Assembly (NCBI GenBank): GCA_963708245.1
Contig: OY970201.1
Span: forward strand, 4,278,001-4,342,000
Reading direction: 5' to 3'
DNA: 64,000 nucleotides
DNA from: CAVYXK01 sp963708245
GTDB taxonomy: Bacteria > Pseudomonadota > Alphaproteobacteria > Acetobacterales > Acetobacteraceae
The notes below the pieces were generated by a model. That model was not told where the DNA came from. It searched no databases and worked only from the letters and a program-made list of their open reading frames with translations. Within the stretch, counting starts at the first letter, position 1, and each line of letters begins with the position of its first letter. A program made the translations under genes and the position numbers. Positions 60,466 through 64,000 of the stretch are shown piece by piece.

Positions 60466-61770
60466 ATGAACGAATACCTGACAACCTCCAGCGGAAGCCG
60501 GTTCTTCTCCGCTCCGCTGGCGGAGACAGACCCGGAGCTCGCCGACGCGATCAGCGCGGAGCTGCGCCGCCAGCAGGACGGCATCGAGCTGATCGCCAGC
60601 GAGAACATCGTCTCGGCTGCCGTGCTCGAGGCGCAGGGCAGCGTGCTGACGAACAAATACGCCGAAGGGTATCCGGGCCGGCGCTATTACGGCGGCTGCC
60701 AATATGTCGATGTGGCCGAGCAACTCGCCATCGACCGGGCGAAGCGGCTCTTCGGCTGCGCGTTCGCTAATGTCCAGCCGCATTCCGGCGCGCAGGCCAA
60801 CCAAGCAGTGCTGCTCGCGCTGCTGCAGCCGGGCGACACGATACTGGGGATGAGCCTCGCGGCCGGCGGACACTTGACGCATGGGGCGGCCCCCAACTTG
60901 TCTGGCAAATGGTTTCACGCCGTGCAGTACGGCGTCCGCCGCGAGGATGGGCTGCTCGACTACGAGGAACTGGAGCGGCTAGCGCGGGCCGAGAGGCCGA
61001 AGCTGATCATTGCCGGCGGCTCGGCTTATCCGCGCATCATCGACTTCGCCCGCATCCGGCGCGTGGCCGACGAGGTGGGGGCCTATTTCATGGTCGATAT
61101 GGCGCATTTCGCCGGCCTGGTGGCCGCCGGGCTGTTCCCGAACCCTCTGCCGCACGCGCACGTGGTGACCACGACCACGCACAAGACGCTACGCGGCCCG
61201 CGCGGCGGCATGGTGCTGAGCAACGACGCGGAGCTTGGGCGGAAGATCAACAGTGCTGTGTTCCCTGGTCTGCAGGGGGGGCCGCTGATGCATGTCATTG
61301 CCGGTAAGGCCGCCGCATTCGCTGAGGCGCTGCGTCCCGAGTTCCGTGCTTATCAGGCGTCAGTCGTTGGGAATGCGAGGGCGCTGGCCGAGACGTTGGC
61401 GGAGCGAGGACTGGCTATCGTGACCGGCGGCACCGACTGTCATCTGCTGCTGGTCGATTTGCGTCCGAAGCACGTCACCGGCAAGGCGGCAGAGGCGAGC
61501 CTGGAGCGGGCGCTGATCGCCGCGAACAAGAACGCGGTGCCGTTCGATCCGGAGAAGCCGGCGGTGACCTCTGGGATTCGGCTCGGATCGCCGGCGGCTA
61601 CGACGCGCGGGTTCGGCACGGCCGAATTTCGCGAGGTCGGACTGATGATCGACGAGGTGATCGAGGGGTTGGCCGGTTCGAATGACGGGTCGAATGATGG
61701 CGCCGAACGAACTGTCGCCGCCCGGGTGCGCGCGCTGTGCGCGCGGTTTCCGATCTATGTGGGGAGATAG
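60466..61770 (+). CDS. glyA: Serine hydroxymethyltransferase
   Basis: 434 residues from ATG 60466 (an in-frame ATG at 60448 adds six). Typical segments: QDGIELIASENIVSAAVLEA, NKYAEGYPGRRYYGGCQYVD, PLP-binding Lys240 in VVTTTTHKTLRGPRGG, and the C-terminal TSGIRLGSPAATTRGFGTAE. It converts serine and tetrahydrofolate to glycine and methylene-THF, feeding one-carbon metabolism. First in the glyA-nrdR-ribD-ribE string. Confidence 0.96.
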   Translation: MNEYLTTSSGSRFFSAPLAETDPELADAISAELRRQQDGIELIASENIVSAAVLEAQGSVLTNKYAEGYPGRRYYGGCQYVDVAEQLAIDRAKRLFGCAFANVQPHSGAQANQAVLLALLQPGDTILGMSLAAGGHLTHGAAPNLSGKWFHAVQYGVRREDGLLDYEELERLARAERPKLIIAGGSAYPRIIDFARIRRVADEVGAYFMVDMAHFAGLVAAGLFPNPLPHAHVVTTTTHKTLRGPRGGMVLSNDAELGRKINSAVFPGLQGGPLMHVIAGKAAAFAEALRPEFRAYQASVVGNARALAETLAERGLAIVTGGTDCHLLLVDLRPKHVTGKAAEASLERALIAANKNAVPFDPEKPAVTSGIRLGSPAATTRGFGTAEFREVGLMIDEVIEGLAGSNDGSNDGAERTVAARVRALCARFPIYVGR

Positions 61771-61866
61771 TGAGATAACTGGGGGGAGGGGGCGGTTCGT
61801 ACAGAGGTGGCTCACTCCCGGCGCCCCCTCCCCCTCAACCCCCTCCCGCAAGGCGAAGGGGAATAG

Positions 61867-62340
61867 ATGAGGTGTCCGTTCTGTGGTCATGACGACACCC
61901 AGGTGAAGGACAGCCGTCCGACCGAGGATGCTTCTGCAATTCGTCGTCGCCGCTTCTGCGGCAATTGCGGCCAGCGCTTCACCACAATCGAGCGTGTGCA
62001 GCTTCGCGAGCTGACGGTCATAAAATCCGACGGCAGGCGAGTGCCGTTCGACCGCGACAAGCTGGCGCGCTCAATTCGCATAGCGTTGCGCAAACGCCCC
62101 ATCCAGGAAGAGCGAATCGAGCGCATCGTCAACGGCGTAGTGCGCCAGCTCGAAGCCTCCGGCGAGAGCGATATCCCGAGCAAGCAAATCGGGGAGCTGG
62201 TGATGGACACGCTAAAGGAGCTCGACCCCGTCGCCTATGTTCGTTTCGCCAGTGTCTATCGCAATTTCCGCGAAGCGAAGGATTTCGAGGAGTTTGTAGG
62301 TACGCTCGCCGAACCCGCGCCGGGCGGCGAGGCTGGATAG
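61867..62340 (+). CDS. nrdR: Transcriptional repressor NrdR
   Basis: 157 residues. Zinc ribbon Cys3, Cys6, Cys31, Cys34 (MRCPFCGHDDTQVKDSRPTE), then the ATP-cone (46-136: ELTVIKSDGRRVPFDRDKLA). It senses dATP/ATP and represses ribonucleotide reductase genes. 96 bp after glyA; the gap contains a GC-rich repeat phrase (61800-61862). ribD starts 5 bp after its stop. Confidence 0.97.
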   Translation: MRCPFCGHDDTQVKDSRPTEDASAIRRRRFCGNCGQRFTTIERVQLRELTVIKSDGRRVPFDRDKLARSIRIALRKRPIQEERIERIVNGVVRQLEASGESDIPSKQIGELVMDTLKELDPVAYVRFASVYRNFREAKDFEEFVGTLAEPAPGGEAG

Positions 62341-62345
62341 CGGAA

Positions 62346-63455
62346 ATGGGCGCGCCCTCGCCAGACGATGTCGCACATATGCGGGCTGCGCTGGCGCTGG
62401 CGCGACGGGGAATCGGCACTACCTGGCCCAATCCGGCGGTCGGTTGCGTCGTGGTCGAGGACGGACGGGTGGTCGGCCGGGCCGTTACGGCACCAGGGGG
62501 GCGGCCACATGCGGAGACGCTCGCCCTCGAGCGGGCGGGCGAAACGGCGCGAGGCGCCACCGCCTATATCACGCTGGAGCCGTGCTGCCACTGGGGCCGC
62601 ACCCCGCCCTGCACCGATGCGCTGATCGCCGCCGGCATTGCTCGCGTGGTGATCGGCGCACATGACCCCGATCCGCGCGTCGATGGCGCCGGTACAGCTC
62701 GCTTGCGCGCCGCCGGCGTCGAGGTGGTCGAGGGCGTGCTGGAGCTGGACGCACGCGAGACAGTGGCTGGGTTCATGCTTCGGTTGCGTCTGGGAAGGCC
62801 TCTGGTCACGTTGAAGCTTGCTTCGACGTTGGACGGGCGGATCGCCACGGCTGGCGGCGAGAGCCGGTGGATCACCGGGGCGGCGGCACGACGCGCGGCG
62901 CATGCGCTGCGGGGCCGGCACGATGCGGTGCTGGTAGGGAGCGGCACGGTGGCCGCCGACAACCCGGACCTGACGTGCCGATTGGCCGGCTTCCGCCCCA
63001 ATCCCTTGGTCCGGATCGTGGCGGACAGTCAGCTGCGCACTGCGCTCACCGCACGGCTGGTGGCGACTGCGGCCGAGACGCCGACCTGGATGCTGATCCG
63101 CGATGACACCGATCCGGGCAGGCGCCGCGCTTTTGCCGATGCCGGCGGCATGCTGATCGAGGTGCCGGCAGCACCGATGGGCATCGATCTCGGCCAAGCG
63201 CTCAGGCATCTTGGTAGCATCGGCATCACCTCCCTGCTGGTGGAAGGAGGCGCGCAGATCGCCGCCTCGTTGCTGCGCGAGGGGTTGGTCGATCGGCTGG
63301 CCTGGTTCCATGCACCGGCGATAATGGGCGGTGATGGCTGGCCGGCTGTCCAGGGCTTCGGCGTGGACCGGTTGCAGGGCATGCCCCAATTCCGGCGCCG
63401 CTCCTCAACCCCGTTCGGCGATGACATGCTGAGTGAGTTCGAGAGGGTCGATTAG
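62346..63455 (+). CDS. ribD: Bifunctional diaminohydroxyphosphoribosylaminopyrimidine deaminase/reductase
   Basis: 369 residues from ATG 62346. Deaminase domain 1-145 with the zinc site His55-Ala-Glu57 and PCCHWGRTPPC (Cys80/81, Cys89). Reductase domain 146-369 (RPLVTLKLASTLDGRIATAG, SLLVEGGAQIAASLLREGLV). It carries out steps two and three of riboflavin synthesis in the cytoplasm. The stop TAG is directly followed by the ribE start. Confidence 0.96.
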   Translation: MGAPSPDDVAHMRAALALARRGIGTTWPNPAVGCVVVEDGRVVGRAVTAPGGRPHAETLALERAGETARGATAYITLEPCCHWGRTPPCTDALIAAGIARVVIGAHDPDPRVDGAGTARLRAAGVEVVEGVLELDARETVAGFMLRLRLGRPLVTLKLASTLDGRIATAGGESRWITGAAARRAAHALRGRHDAVLVGSGTVAADNPDLTCRLAGFRPNPLVRIVADSQLRTALTARLVATAAETPTWMLIRDDTDPGRRRAFADAGGMLIEVPAAPMGIDLGQALRHLGSIGITSLLVEGGAQIAASLLREGLVDRLAWFHAPAIMGGDGWPAVQGFGVDRLQGMPQFRRRSSTPFGDDMLSEFERVD

Positions 63456-64000
63456 GTGTTCACCGGCATCGTCACGGCACTCGGCACTGTCCGCGCCATT
63501 GAACCGATCGGCGACGGCAAGGACATGCGGCTCGCCGTCGCGGCCCCGTGGGAGGACGCGGCGTCAATTCCGATCGGCGCATCGATCGCCTGCTCCGGCT
63601 GCTGCCTGACGGCGGTCGAGGTCGGGCCGGACTGGTTCGCGGCCGACGCTTCGGCCGAGACCCTGTCGAAGACCACGCTGGGGCGCTGGCTGGTCGGCAC
63701 GCGGGTCAATCTGGAACGATCGCTTCGTGTGGGCGACGAGTTGGGCGGGCACTTTGTCTCCGGCCACGTGGACGGCGTCGGTGTCGCGGTGTCGTCCGAG
63801 CCCGAGAACGGCTCGACGCGATGGTGGTTCGCGGTGCCGCGCCGCTTGGCGCGCTTCATCGCGGTGAAGGGCAGCGTTGCGGTCGACGGCGTGTCGCTGA
63901 CGGTGAACGAGGTGGACGAGGCAGGCTTTGCGGTGAACATTATCCCGCACACCGCTTCGGTGACCTGCTTCGGCTTGCTGACGCCCACCGATCCGGTGAA
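63456..64000 (+). CDS. ribE: Riboflavin synthase alpha chain, 3' end outside the window
   Basis: GTG at 63456, directly after the ribD stop; the frame is open to the window edge (181 codons seen of about 200). Duplicated lumazine-binding domains: first starts VFTGIVTALGTVRAIEPIGD with IPIGASIACSGCCLTAVEVG, second begins after GGHFVSGHVDGVGVAV and includes VKGSVAVDGVSLTVNEVDEA. It dismutates 6,7-dimethyl-8-ribityllumazine to riboflavin. Partial only because of the window limit. Confidence 0.95.
   Translation, partial: MFTGIVTALGTVRAIEPIGDGKDMRLAVAAPWEDAASIPIGASIACSGCCLTAVEVGPDWFAADASAETLSKTTLGRWLVGTRVNLERSLRVGDELGGHFVSGHVDGVGVAVSSEPENGSTRWWFAVPRRLARFIAVKGSVAVDGVSLTVNEVDEAGFAVNIIPHTASVTCFGLLTPTDPV

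Overview
The window is about 64 kb of GC-rich bacterial chromosome. Gene content and order point to an alphaproteobacterium, most likely a Rhodospirillales/Acetobacteraceae-type organism. The pointers are rpmI-rplT-pheS-pheT, mutY / DUF721 / DsbA-like / smc, glyA-nrdR-ribD-ribE, an outer membrane PagL-like lipid A deacylase, many amidohydrolase-plus-importer clusters, and short dispersed palindromic repeats between genes. The assignment is an inference; no rRNA is present. I found no tRNA, CRISPR array, intact insertion sequence or prophage.

Layout. 0-9.3 kb: a partial unknown gene; a minus-strand operon of a glutamine synthetase-like enzyme and an Rbs-type sugar/polyol importer; a frameshifted gene; a DUF899 protein with a small membrane protein; a truncated regulator remnant; a sorbosone/glucose dehydrogenase-like protein. 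9.3-14.4 kb: pheT, pheS, rplT, rpmI and a PagL-like gene. 14.6-21.0 kb: a minus-strand operon of three related amidohydrolases and an ABC importer lacking its ATPase. 21.1-21.7 kb: a ParD/ParE-like toxin-antitoxin pair. 21.8-26.25 kb: a second importer without ATPase, with two tandem substrate-binding proteins.

26.3-37.8 kb is the most striking region. A sigma70-like promoter is followed at once by a textbook fluoride (crcB-type) riboswitch. Its expression platform hides the Shine-Dalgarno sequence of a 30-codon leader ORF whose stop overlaps the start of hyfC. Downstream, tightly packed on one strand, lie hyfC-hyfE-hyfF-hyfG-hyfHI-hyfB, the fluoride channel gene crcB, a DUF190 gene, a HAD phosphatase/phosphomutase and a GH65 disaccharide phosphorylase. 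The hyf-like large subunit has lost the cysteines that hold the NiFe site, so this is a hydrogenase-related ion-pumping redox complex, probably not a hydrogenase, placed under fluoride control.

37.8-48.8 kb: an MFS remnant; a YhiI/RbbA/YhhJ-type exporter behind an FNR/FixK-like box; a truncated small membrane protein; DUF992 and a second exported protein; and an Mla/Pqi-type lipid transporter, these last two units divergent around a perfect FNR/FixK-like box. 48.8-55.8 kb: a c556-like lipoprotein, a surface-antigen-like protein, mutY, DUF721, a DsbA-like thioredoxin and smc. 56.3-57.4 kb: a 71-residue peptide ending in two 17-residue repeats, followed by a DUF6065 gene. This looks like a peptide precursor and partner protein and is the best candidate for an undescribed system. 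57.8-64 kb: an IlvD/Edd sugar-acid dehydratase, a dienelactone hydrolase-like protein, glyA, nrdR, ribD and the start of riboflavin synthase.
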